A stretch of DNA of 64,000 nucleotides from Bimastos eiseni (lineage: Eukaryota > Annelida > Clitellata > Crassiclitellata > Lumbricidae): positions 31,982,711 to 32,046,710 of the forward strand of contig OY365811.1 in assembly GCA_959347315.1 (NCBI GenBank), given 5' to 3'. Positions within the stretch are counted from its first letter, which is position 1. Each line of letters opens with the position of its first letter. Positions 1-13,000 of the stretch are shown one piece after another. The notes below the pieces were generated by a model. The model ran no database searches. It saw only the letters and a program-made list of their open reading frames with translations, and was not told the DNA's origin. A program made the translations under genes and the position numbers.

Positions 1-388
1 GCGGTAAGGGAAGCCAGCGCATATGCTGAGATGTGATATACTTCTATCGTCCATGTTGTGATAAACGCTGGCGATATTTAAAGATTATAGTACCAAACTG
101 GAAAGATTTTTCTAAAGGTAGTATGTTGGGAATTTTGTCATCCGGAACAGTTTTGGCAATCTGTGGCGCCAGAGGCGGTGATCTCGTTTGACAGGTGGTG
201 GAGACACCCAATGAGAGTGGTATACGAAATGTGGGGGACACATGTATAACGTGTCCTCTGTCTGTAAAAGGTAGGGCGGCTTGTCCCCCTAAAATCCCCT
301 GTGTGGCGCCGTGGCCCATTTTCAGAGCCTGAAACCACTTAAGTGTAACTCTACAATCAAGCATGACACAAAATCCATTGGATCTGGG

Positions 389-1046
389 TCATAGAGAGGA
401 CTCGCTTGTCGACTGACTGTTATTGAAGATCAAGGACTCCGGCAGTTGTGCCTCTACATCTCTTAGAGTCGCAGTTCGATCGATTACGTCATCCGTGACG
501 TAATTGCATGAACATCTGGCAAATTGACCAAGCACTAGATCTGGTTTGCGGCGGCTTGGTGACGTCATTTCCTGTTCAGAGTTAACAGGGGCGACCGCAT
601 CTGGTCGATTCGTCGTCGTCGAGCTATGGCGAGTCCTTCTACTCGATCTCGGCCAGTCCTCGAGCGCGTGTTCTTCGCGGTTCAGTTCATCAACGTTGCA
701 GTGGTTCTGAGTGAATCTTGTATCGACCAGGTTCAGCACCGAGTCCGTCTTAGAATAGTAGGAACTGCGGTCGGTCTTGTGCGGGGCGATGGGAGAGCAA
801 GCGGGACACACTGCCGCGATGGGCGGTGGCAGAGGGATGAGGGATGAATTCTTGAGGGGCAGAGACACGTCTGGACCACGACTGCACGTCATCATTCCAG
901 AGTTGTATCGACATTCGAGAAAGATCCGTCGTGGATAGGTGGCGTTGCTGTCGATGGCGCCACAGAGCGCCGTTTCTTCGGTCTGTGGTTCGACTACAGC
1001 TGTGCACAGCGGGTCCATCTTCAATTCGCCGGTACAGTAGTTGCGA
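389..1046 (-). CDS. Receptor exon 7: cytoplasmic tail and stop
   Basis: This terminal exon encodes residues 378-596 and ends with TGA at 389-391. It begins after a strong pyrimidine-rich acceptor (TTCTTCGCTCTGGTTCTGCAG). The tail has no recognised domain. It shows scattered cysteines near the membrane, a proline run (PLPPP), tyrosines in SSYYSKTDS, a basic serine/threonine-rich block ([10 protein letters not shown]) and a C-terminal ESSL that fits a class I PDZ ligand (S/T-x-hydrophobic-COOH). The open frame continues upstream of 1046, but the phase fit with exon 6 sets the boundary. The 3' UTR runs towards position 1; I see no minus-strand AATAAA in the 388 bases available. Confidence 0.8.
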
Positions 1047-4000
1047 CTGCAGAACCAGAGCGAAGAAACGAATGAACAGACGAAGGAAAGCAAAAAAGAA
1101 TGGTTGCATCCACGGGAGAATGTATTAATGGACGAAGTAATGAATGAATGAATATTGAATAAGCAGACACACTTCTGTATCGCAAGTCGCAGTGACTTTC
1201 GTTGTTGCAAAATCAGACACTGAAAATTTCTTTAATATACCTGGGATCACCTTCGACACACGGTGTGAAGCCTCACTTGTGTTCAATCTGTTGAATTAAT
1301 TGAACTCTACAAAGTAATCATTTTGTCCCTGGGAAACACTACTTGAGTTGACGCAGCGCTCGTGAATAAGCTGGTGCCCAGCGCTAGCTTTCGAGTGGCA
1401 CTTTAGTAGTTTGGAGATTACGATTACGATAGTATTTTATTCAGAGATGGTAACTAAGCTTTTACGGAAAATTCATACACCTATGGGGTGTATGACTATG
1501 GGGTGTATGTCTATGGGGAACATAAAAAATGACAAAATTTGGTGTCTGTAATAATCGCCTTGAACACTTGAAAACCAATTAACATGATCAGGATTTGAAC
1601 TCACTCTTTCATGCAAAATACTAATCATGTTCCACATCACTGCACCAGTCAACTGGCTAGTGGAGGTCGATTAATTACCGCCCAAATGTTTTCGATAGAA
1701 ATAATACCAATTTGGGGCGAAAATGCTCGCTTGAATTATTAAAGAAGAATCCATTGGCCAGTCGACCGCTTGGCTATTAAGTCGGTTATTCCCAGGCAAT
1801 TGGAAAATGTGGATTGCCTGCTAATGACAAGCATGCTATACGCTGATCTCCTCTCCACCAGACACTTTAATGTAAATGTACACAGTCTTATTTCTACTCA
1901 ATTGGCGTACTAACAGCGATAAGAAATGGGAAAACACAACATGAATCAATTTAATACATCACGAATAAACGTAACGTAATAATGATATAACATCGAGTGA
2001 AAAGATAACACTTACTCTTTGGCATAATCACGGTTATTCCGTGATGAATAAGTTGTCTGCAAGTGATAATAGATAATGACCAAAATTCGCTGTGTGTGTG
2101 ACCTTCTATAGAAGCCACAATGATAGATCTTGCAACTGTGACTGCATATGCATAAGATTGTCAACATCAGAGCAATGCTGCGTCAAAGTTAGAAACTCAA
2201 CCTTAGGTCAAACGATCAAAAGTCATCAGAGAGAAAGATGAAAATAATGATATCGTAGTTCTGAATAGGCCACAGTTTCAATACAGTAGCCAGGCATGGA
2301 ATCGTTATTATCTGAGACATGACATAGACCTGAAGAAGGTGCGATGAGGAGCTAGTAAAATGATTTGTGATAACAAGGATTTGAGTTGCGAAGAAAAATT
2401 GGCAAGGTTCTGGCTAAATTCACTTAAACGGAGGCGTAGAAGAGAGATAATTGAAGCTTATTAGATTATCGCTCTAAAGAAGCCAGCGCAGCGGGAGACG
2501 TTCTTTAAATGAGCATCATGCAAGGCGACTCGAGAACATACCTTATAGATTATTTAAGAAATGAGGAGAAACATTAGGGCAGAAATCCTGCACTGCAAGA
2601 TATTCCTGGAATGGTTTGGCTGATATGTTGTAAACGCTTTAAGAAGAAAGTAAGAAGGTTGGATTATTAGACATTCCAGGCTAATTTATAGTGTCTAAAC
2701 ACAGATTACACTCACAACCTCTGTTATATAATTGTCATTATTATGTGATGTCGTACAGTGTTGTAATCAGCTGTAATATACTGAACCATTCTATACTATG
2801 CCATGCTATACGATATTACATTACATTCCATTAAGTGATAACTTAAAGATTTATTGAGAGGCGCTTACAGCTCAGCCGAATTGGAAGTGAACAGTTATAA
2901 AATGTGTGTAGAATGTAGATACAATATATGTTGTCGTATTGCATTATATTATACTAGATATTTTCCCGACGTAAGACGGTTTAAAACAATTTTTAAATGT
3001 GTCTATAGCGTAAAAATGGCAGCTCCTTCTACCGAAATGAAATGAGTCATTCAGAGCGTAACCGAAAATTGAGAAAGGGTGTGCACTGCTCACTGTTTGC
3101 TCTGCTGCTCCTTGTGCTCTCTTCTGCTCACCGTGGTCACAATATGTTAACTGTGCTCTTCTCTTCTCATTGTGCTTTCTTGTGCTTACGTTGCTCTCCT
3201 CTGCTCACAGTGCTCCTACGTGCTAAGTGTGCTCTCTTCCGCTCTTGTAATTGCTCCTCTATCTCTCCGTAACCTTTCCATTCCCTCACTCAACCCAAAA
3301 GTCCTATTGCTCCATCCTCATCCCATTCACTCCGCTCCACTCCATCCATCCTCCACATAGCATTGTGGAATGAAGTCCACCTTGGGCAGAACTGGCAACG
3401 GAAGAAGGTGACAAATGTAATTAGCACTTGAAAGGAAGTGCCAAACCAATCGGACATCGACTGACCTCTGGCGGTTGAGGAAGACAAAGAGCAACAAGGC
3501 GAATCCAGCGATGAAGCCGAGAACAATTCCTATGGAGACGGCCACAACCATTCCTGGAAAATAAATAACGGAGCCTAAGGATCAACGGTTCTCCGAAAAC
3601 AACATTGGAAGAAAAGAAGCAAGAGTTCCCGATAAGCATGTTAGACAGGGGAGGACGGAATACCTAGAACCTAAAGAGCCGATTGGCTCTAAAAGTGAAA
3701 TGGAAAGCAACGGTAATCACACTTTCGGAAAGATCCCATTTTGTCACCGAAAACCAATAAACGAGTTCATTATTAATTTATTAGTTTGTCAAAAGTCACT
3801 CGTGTCTTCACACGGTCGAGCAATCAAACACACACAGTCACACACACGCCCGCAGACACACAGAAACACACACAAACACTTACACCCTCATACACACGCA
3901 ATCACACGCCTACACCCACTCACACGGTCACCCAAACATTAACGAATAAGCATACATAAGGGGATTGCATTATATAACCCAAGCACCTTGCCCTAGACAT

Positions 4001-7000
4001 ATTAGTCATGCACAATCAAAACGTCATAGATGACAGTTGTCACTGTGTCTAATTTCATCATAGGTTAGTTAACTATTCACAGACTCTCTTCTCTTGTTAA
4101 TGTCGTAATACCTAGAATATCAATAGACTGCACTCGTCAACCCGTTCTTCTTCGAACATTTTGCCATCACTGTAATACCCGACATCTAACAGGTTGCCTC
4201 ACGTGGTAGCTTTCACTCTGCTATATATTTAATTGAAAGGTACCGATGACCTTGATTCTTCCAGTTGGCATCGTACTTCATCAATATCTAGACTGACCTC
4301 CGTTAACATATAAACATGTAGCAAGTTGCGTATATGTCAACATTTTATGTGAATTAAAGAATAATGATTGACTTATTAATTTTATTCGATGATAATCGTA
4401 GGCCTATGTTCGGGCTTTTGCATTCAAATCCGCATTTTTAAGTTATTTAGCAAATGATCTGTTCTGGACTTCATAGAGTTTAGATGGAATTTAGTCGCAC
4501 GTCTCCGAAATCACCCTCCAATGTAATATGACACATGCCATTACTCTGGACTTTCCGCATCCAAAGAGGTCGTAATCAAAATAATAACACATAGGCCTAC
4601 TTTAAACATATATATCATAGTAAATCATTACACTTTATACCTGTTACCTGCAACTTCCTGGATGACATGAACTAATACATATTAGCAATTAGTCCAATAT
4701 AGCGATCCCTGGTTAAAGACGGCAAAAATCGAAAAATAAAATAAAGAAAATTATCTTACCGATTGGAATCTTTCCCTCTTCTGTTGATCGCTTTTCTTCT
4801 TTTCCTGGTATTGCCGCTATAGGAATGATAGAAATGATTAGCACCGTAATACTCAGTTATTGGCCTATTATCAATTTAATATGTATCATAAGTACTCTTC
4901 ATTACCATTCATTATTAATACTGATTGCATTTAGTGCGATTTCAAGCAGTAAGTTCTACACTTGAAGAAAGAAGTCAGTCAAATCATTATCTTACTAATT
5001 AATTCTTAGTAATGATGCTTCATGTCAATAAAAGACCTGAATCGTAACCGAACCGTTTACGTAGAGGTGACTGTTAGCAAACCTTACTATATCCACGTTA
5101 TCCAATAATTTGAACATGAGCTAAATAAATAGATGAGATAATACATGAGATAAATAAATACCATTTTGAAATCAGCCGATCACCAGCATCCGCTGGGAAT
5201 CAAGATAGAGAGAGAGAAAATCAGACGGACAGACAAACAAACAAACAAACAGAGAGAGAGAGACAAACAGACGGATGGACAGACATATAGAGAAAGAAAC
5301 AGATTCAGACAGAAACAGACAGACAGAGAAAGAGAGAGAGAGGAAAGAGATAGAGAGTGAGAGTGAGACAGACAGACAGAGAGAGTGAGTGAGAGTTAGT
5401 GTGAGAGTGAGAGTAAGAGTGAGTGAGTGAGTGATATATATATATATATATATATAAAAGAAGACATAGAGAGAGATACAGAGATAGAGACAGAGACAGA
5501 GAGACGGAGAGAAGGCAGCATAACAGCTGTTACGTAGGGTTTCTACGTAACAGCTGTAGCAAAAAGAAGCCTGGATTAAGACAGACGAATGGATGAATGG
5601 ATAACAGTATGAACTCTTGAATGGGTAAGACCTCAACTTGGAATGGAGCGTATGTGTAGTTACAAGCAAATAGATGGTTTTCTGTTTTTTATGCAGTAAA
5701 TTCCACACTTTCCAGATCATATTCTCGGCCGAAAAAAGTAATTTTGCTAGGAGGCCGATAATATTTTATTTTTCGGATACGGTCAACTGGCCCCAAAAAC
5801 AAATTTCAGCGGATATTTGTCAACCTATTTTCTCAACGGGCGGCAGTCATTTCGACGGCAGAGGACAACGAAGCGACTGTATTGGTTGCAACGAGGCTTT
5901 GCCACTTCTTCTGAATAATAGAGTCACGTCGTATCGATTGGGAATCCGTTGCTGGGATCTGCGTGTGTGCGGGAGACCAAAAGTGGTGACTAAGTTCCAG
6001 CTATCACAGCACTATTTGTTTACTGAGCTATACACAACGAACAATTACAGCTCCTTTGTATCCATATATCTTTGCATATGAGTATGTGTGTGCGTGTGTG
6101 CATCTACAGGCATTATATGTGCACGTATGTACACATGTATGGTACGACTGTATGTACGAATTTATGTACGTATACAAAACTATACATGTATATATGCATG
6201 TATATATGAATGTATTCACGTATATAGATATTTATGTATGTACGCAAGCGAAGTGCTTAAGCAGTGCTTTGTTAAATGTCTAGATTAGTCCTCATCTACT
6301 TCCTGGACCGTCGTCTCTTTTGGTGCCATAGCTAAGGCATGAATGCGCTGGTCTCCTGGTTCTCTACAGGAGTGCTGCCATCTGTGGCTGATACGGCGAT
6401 CGACGACGACGACGTTGTATAGGCGCCGTTTATTTCTCCAGCATTTGAAATCTTTTCCACCAATTGATTTTCTACACCGGCGCACAATGATTATCAGTAT
6501 CTCTATTGGAGTCAACGACATCCCTTCTGTAACTTACACCATCATCACCAACCACCATCACAGTGGACCTCGCTGTCATCATCACCACCACCTCCACGAC
6601 CACCAGTGTGCTACCAATACTATCTCTATGTATAAAGCAAAGATTCTGTCCCGTCTGTCCGGCGATGCATTTCCACAGTTTCGCAGCTATTCACTCCAAA
6701 CCTTCACCGTTCGCACGGGAACACCTGGGACACTCAGCCGAGGGGTTGTTCAAACCCGCGGCCTCCTTCTTACTGCTCTCAAGGTCCAAAAACCTCTCAA
6801 GGCCCCCAAACGAAAGTTTTATTTTCAGTCGCCAGGATAGTGTCAACCTGCTGTACATGTGCACGTGACTGCCACACCTCTTCGGAGATATACGTTTGAA
6901 CAGTCCACGGGTTGAATGTAACAGTACACGAATTTAATGCAAGAATTGGTTGAATGTAACAAGCGTCGCAGCGTCGTTCCTGGGTAGCAGGAAAACACCT

Positions 7001-10000
7001 ACTTCGGATCTACCGGTAGCTCAATTCGACGCACCAGCATGACAAAACGCTTGGCAAGAGTTCTTTAAAAGGTCGTATTTAAGTTTAGAATGGAAAGCCC
7101 GGGGTGTGATGGACAGAGGCGCTATGGACAGATGATGTTGCATAACGGCAGTGATGGTGGAGGGACCTAGAAGGCACAACATTCAGGAGGAAGGTCGCTC
7201 CAGAGACGAGGTGCGGCGTTTGATATGGCGCGGTTGGAGAACTTGAGACGAGATGAGATGTAATAGGGGTCGAGTGAAAGTCAGGCAAGAGGACGATCGG
7301 GTAGAGTGGTTTGGCTGGATGGCGATGAGTTCGCAAAGATATTTCGGCTGGGAATATTGCATAGAGTTGTAAGTTAGTAATAACACTTTGTACGCATCAG
7401 TGTCTACTCTGCCCGTTCATTCATTTGCATACTATTAAAGCTATTAACTCGAAACCTTCGCCGTTCGCTCGGGGAACACTTCGGATACCCAGTAGAGGGG
7501 TTGTTGAATCTCGCGGCCGCCATCTTCCTTCTCTCCGGAGCCAAAAACCTGTCTCAACCCGGGCGAACGCCGGTTACCCCAGCTAGTAGTATATAAGTTC
7601 GACCAACACCATCTCTTAAAACTACCAACACAATCACTTAAAACTAATACCGTTACCACCGAAGACTATCACCACAATCAATAGATGCACCACTGTCACT
7701 ACAAGCACCACTATCAGTGCAGGCATCACTATCACCACTATCAGTACAAGCACCACTATCAGTACATGCACCACTATCACCACGATCAGTACGAGCACCA
7801 CTATCACCACTATCAGTACAAGCACCACTATCACCACTGTCAGTACAAGAACCACTATCAGTACAGCACCACTATCACCACTATCAGTACAAGCACCACT
7901 ATCAGTACAAGCACCACTATCACCACTATCAGTACATGCACCACTATCACCACTATCAGTACAAGCACCACTATTACCACTATCAGTACAAGCACCACTA
8001 TCACCACTATCAGTACAAGCACCACTATCACCACTATCAGTTCAAGCACCACTATCAGTGCAAGCACCACTATCAGTACAAGCACCACTATCACCACTAT
8101 CAGTACATGCACCACTATCACCACTATCAGTTCAAGCACCACTATCAGTAAAAGCACCACTATCAGTACAAGCACCACTATCAGTACAAGCACCACTATC
8201 AGTGCAAACACCACTATCAGTACAAGCACCACTATCACCACTATCAGTACAAGCACCACTATCACCACTATCAGTACATGCACCACTATCATCACTATCA
8301 GTACAAGCACCACTATCAGTGCAAGCACCACTATCAGTACACGCACCACTATCACCACTATCAGTACAAGCACCACTATCACCACTATCAGTACAAGCAC
8401 CACTATCAGTGCAAGCACCACTATCACCACTATCAGTACATGCACCACTATCACCACTATCAGTAAAAGCACCACTATCAGTACAAGCACCACTATCAGT
8501 ACAGGCACCACTATCACCACTATCAGTACAAGCACCACTATCAGTACAGGCACCACTATCACCACTATCAGTACAAGCACCACTATCAGTACATGCACCA
8601 CTATCACCACTATCAGTACATGCACCACTATCACCACTATCAGTACAAGCACCACTATCACCACTATCAGTACAAGCACCACTATCAGTAAAAGCACCAC
8701 TATCACCACTATCAGTACAAGCACCACTATCAGTACATGCACCACTCTCACCACTATCAGTACATGCATCACTATCAGTACAAGCACCACTATCACCACT
8801 ATCAGTACAAGCACCACTATCAGTAAAAGCACCACTATCACCACTATCAGTACAAGCACCACTATCAGTACATGCACCACTCTCACCACTATCAGTACAT
8901 GCATCACTATCAGTACAAGCACCACTATCACCACTATCAGTACAAGCACCACTATCAGTAAAAGCACCACTATCAGTGCAAGCACCACTATCAGTACAAG
9001 CACCACTATCACCACTATCAGTACATGCACCACTATCACCACTATCAGTTCAAGCACCACTATCAGTAAAAGCACCACTATCAGTACAAGCACCACTATC
9101 AGTACAAGCACCACTATCAGTGCAAACACCACTATCAGTACAAGCACCACTATCACCACTATCAGTACAAGCACCACTATCACCACTATCAGTACATGCA
9201 CCACTATCATCACTATCAGTACAAGCACCACTATCAGTGCAAGCACCACTATCAGTACACGCACCACTATCACCACTATCAGTACAAGCACCACTATCAC
9301 CACTATCAGTACAAGCACCACTATCAGTGCAAGCACCACTATCACCACTATCAGTACATGCACCACTATCACCACTATCAGTAAAAGCACCACTATCAGT
9401 ACAAGCACCACTATCAGTACAGGCACCACTATCACCACTATCAGTACAAGCACCACTATCAGTACAGGCACCACTATCACCACTATCAGTACAAGCACCA
9501 CTATCAGTACATGCACCACTATCACCACTATCAGTACATGCACCACTATCACCACTATCAGTACAAGCACCACTATCACCACTATCAGTACAAGCACCAC
9601 TATCAGTAAAAGCACCACTATCACCACTATCAGTACAAGCACCACTATCAGTACATGCACCACTCTCACCACTATCAGTACATGCATCACTATCAGTACA
9701 AGCACCACTATCACCACTATCAGTACAAGCACCACTATCAGTAAAAGCACCACTATCACCACTATCAGTACAAGCACCACTATCAGTACATGCACCACTC
9801 TCACCACTATCAGTACATGCATCACTATCAGTACAAGCACCACTATCACCACTATCAGTACAAGCACCACTATCAGTAAAAGCACCACTATCACCACTAT
9901 CAGTACAAGCACCACTATCAGTACATGCACCACTCTCACCATTATCAGTACAAGCATCACTATCAGTACAAGCACCACTATCACCACTATCAGTAGCAGC

Positions 10001-13000
10001 ACCACTATCACCACTATCAGTACAAGCACCACTATCAGTACAAGCACCACTATCAGTACAAGCACCACTATCAGTACAAGCACCACTATCAGTACAAGCG
10101 CCACTATCACCATTATCGCCCAAAACAATAACCATCATCACTGCCACAATCCTCATAAAAGTGAAAGCGGTTTCTCAGCAGCACCGCTGTTAACAGATGT
10201 CCTAAATAATATTGTCTTTTACTAATGGACACTTGTGAAGGTCAGCGAACATGGCTAGATAGACGCAAACTGTCTAGTGGACATAGGACACTCAATGTGT
10301 CCATTGTCAAGAAACCCCACACTAAAGTGTAAGTCATGAATATATGATTTTAGGGCCTACATGTATGTAGGGTTCTTCAAAAGTCTACACACATTATGTT
10401 CAAGCACAAATAGCAGGCACATTATACGTGGCTGCTTAGCTACATACGTACATACGAACGTGCGTGCGTGTACATACGTACATACATACATGCATACATA
10501 CATACGTGTACACGTACATAAGTATTTTGCGTACATACGTATATACGTACATGCGTACAGACGCACATACATACATACGTACATACGTACACAAGTACAC
10601 GCGTACACACATATACACATACACACATATACACACACATACATGCATGCATACATACACCGGGTAATATTACTGAGGCCTGTAACTGCCATGGTGTCGT
10701 CAACCATCAGACACGCATGACCTTCAGAGGAGCATCCGAATGACCGGAGGCTGGAAGTACTTAGTCTGCTGCCTCTGCCGCAGACGACGGTCTATTGCGA
10801 GACAATGGAGTTGGAACGGGAAGTTCCATAATGGCACCAACGCCACTCAACAGGTTGGCTAGAGTTACATCCGACTGGCTCTCCATCTTAGGAGACAGAT
10901 TGATAGAGACAGACGGAACAGACAGACGCAGACAGAAAGACAGACATGTAGAACAGTGCTCTTAGCAACTGACAGCATCCTGCCTCCAAGTGGTCCGTCT
11001 CCAAGGCGCCTCTGGCATTGAGCACTAGATCTGCAGAAGAACAATCGCAAGAGCAACTTCAAAGACAATGAGGGTAAAACTCACGTGAAGCTCTACTTAC
11101 ACAGAAACTATTCAGAGGCGGTCGAACTGTAATTCAATGTCTAATTATGATTACGTTACAGAGATGAAATGATTCCGTGCAATGCATTCCCAGACCCTTA
11201 AAGATATGAAGTGCCGGGGCAATTGATATTTTCTCTTAAACTAAAATTAATCATTATTTTTCTACAGAAGTCTATCCTTAAACCAATTTGATCCTCTCTC
11301 TTTCCTTCATTATTCTTTTATACGTTTCCTTTTCATCTTCCTCTTTTTTTATTTATCCAACCTTCGTTCCTAGCTAGCGTGTTTGTTGCCTGCCTTCTAC
11401 ATTTCTATCGTATGTTCCTTTTTTCTTCTTGCATTTTCTTCTTTCTTTATTCCCTTCTTGTTCAGTCGTTCCTTCATCCCATCATTTCTTTTCTCATCAT
11501 TCTTTCATCCTTTTAATTTCTGTCCTACCTTCTTCTATCTGGTTTCCTCTTTGCATCACCCATGCATACTTTCTTCCTCCCCTGGACTTTTTTCCGTTCT
11601 TTCTTCATCCTGTGGCGAAACTATAGTCAAACTGGAATTCGGGAAGAATTCGGTACGATCGTTCGACGCGTGCCAGTCAATCAGTGGTTCACTACAATTA
11701 ATGAAATACGCCACGTAAAACGTATTAAACATCACATACTTATTACTTAGCAATCTCGACCAACGATGTGCCAACCTTTGTGGCAATGGGGCAATGTAAC
11801 ATCAAGTAACAATTTCTCAGTTTCTTCATTTCGAGTTGCATACCAGGGCAGAATTAAATGAAACACGGGCGCTACCCATAATTGTCGGGGCGTGTCACGT
11901 ACGCCGCAGTGTCTTTATCTCTTTCTTATAGTCACCTCTGTTCTTTTCGATCTCGTTCCAATTCCCGTTCGCCATTAAGCTGAGATAAACGCTCTGTCGA
12001 ACGTCATAATTGCGGGGGAGTTTCCCGCTCCCTCGTCTTCTCCCGCCACGCCTTCCTGCCCCACCCATCCCCTATCCCTTGCCGTGTAGTCCATGTCCAG
12101 CCGGGGGCCGGTCTTATCGGTCGGTACAGTGCAATAAACGCGACTTTCGTCCGACGAAGGCCCCAACATTTACATTCAGTCCTGACGTTCGACATAAAAC
12201 GCCGGCCATCCATAAATTACGCAAGCATACGCGCGCAGTCCGCGACCGACATACTTACTTTGGCATTTCTATTCCGATATCGTTTAGCGTAGCGACTGCG
12301 CGTCGCTGTAAAGGCGATTGATAAAATGCACCGCCTACCATTTATATTCAGATTCAGACGCGATATGGACCGAGTCTGACTTGATTTATCGGCGGCAACG
12401 AACGACTTAGAAAATTGAAATCGCTTCGTTCCAGTTTCTCCCTCCTTCCGCGCTCCTATCCATCGGAAAAGCTTCAACAATCCGGGCATAAATCGGTAGT
12501 TTAGAGCACCTGGCGTCATTCTCCCGTTGGGCAGAGGGGCCATATTGACGAAGGGGGTTTTGTCGGACAGAGGATCATAAATCGTACACGACACGGGTGG
12601 CGCCAAGAACAGATCCCGACGCGCTCTACATACAGCGCGCGGTCATCGAAGGGGAGAGATTCGCCGGAAGTGAGTCTGAATTGTCTCCGGCGAGGCGCAA
12701 GGATACACACATAACTGACCATAATAATTACGCGGCTTTATCTAATGACGTCTGACGCGAAATTTACAGCGACCAGAAGACTAGAAAATCGCGGATATGT
12801 TCAACATCAGCGGAAGCATTAGCAGCAGCAGCAAAGGGGACGCAGAGGAGCATCCCCGATTTACCATAAACAATGCAACGGATTTGAGGCGAAGCAGGCA
12901 CAGTGCCGCTAGGGGCGCCACGTCTTGTCCGTTGGACGTCCGGACTAAGGACACAAAGACGACGCCAGAGTGCGCTCAATTAGATTCTCCCCAGCGATTA

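Larger units (their letters stand above)
1047..3465 (-). other. Receptor intron 6
   Basis: Intron sequence that is mostly AT-rich and unremarkable. It contains a truncated LINE 3' tail at 1355-1431 and a degenerate TGTGCTCTCTTCTGCTCAC-type repeat at 3080-3250. I see no other exon. Confidence 0.6.

Noticed and set aside
6285..6521. Minus frame [19 protein letters not shown] as an extra receptor exon
   Set aside because: No matching phase or consensus splice sites, and the seven-exon chain is complete without it.
7684..10120. CRISPR-like regular repeats
   Set aside because: There are no unique spacers, units are 9 and 18 bp, and the genome is animal. It is a minisatellite.
7685..10225. 846-codon open frame and its long antisense partner as genes
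   Set aside because: The frames exist because a 9-bp repeat lacks stops. There are no domains, the products differ completely by frame, and the array sits inside the receptor intron.
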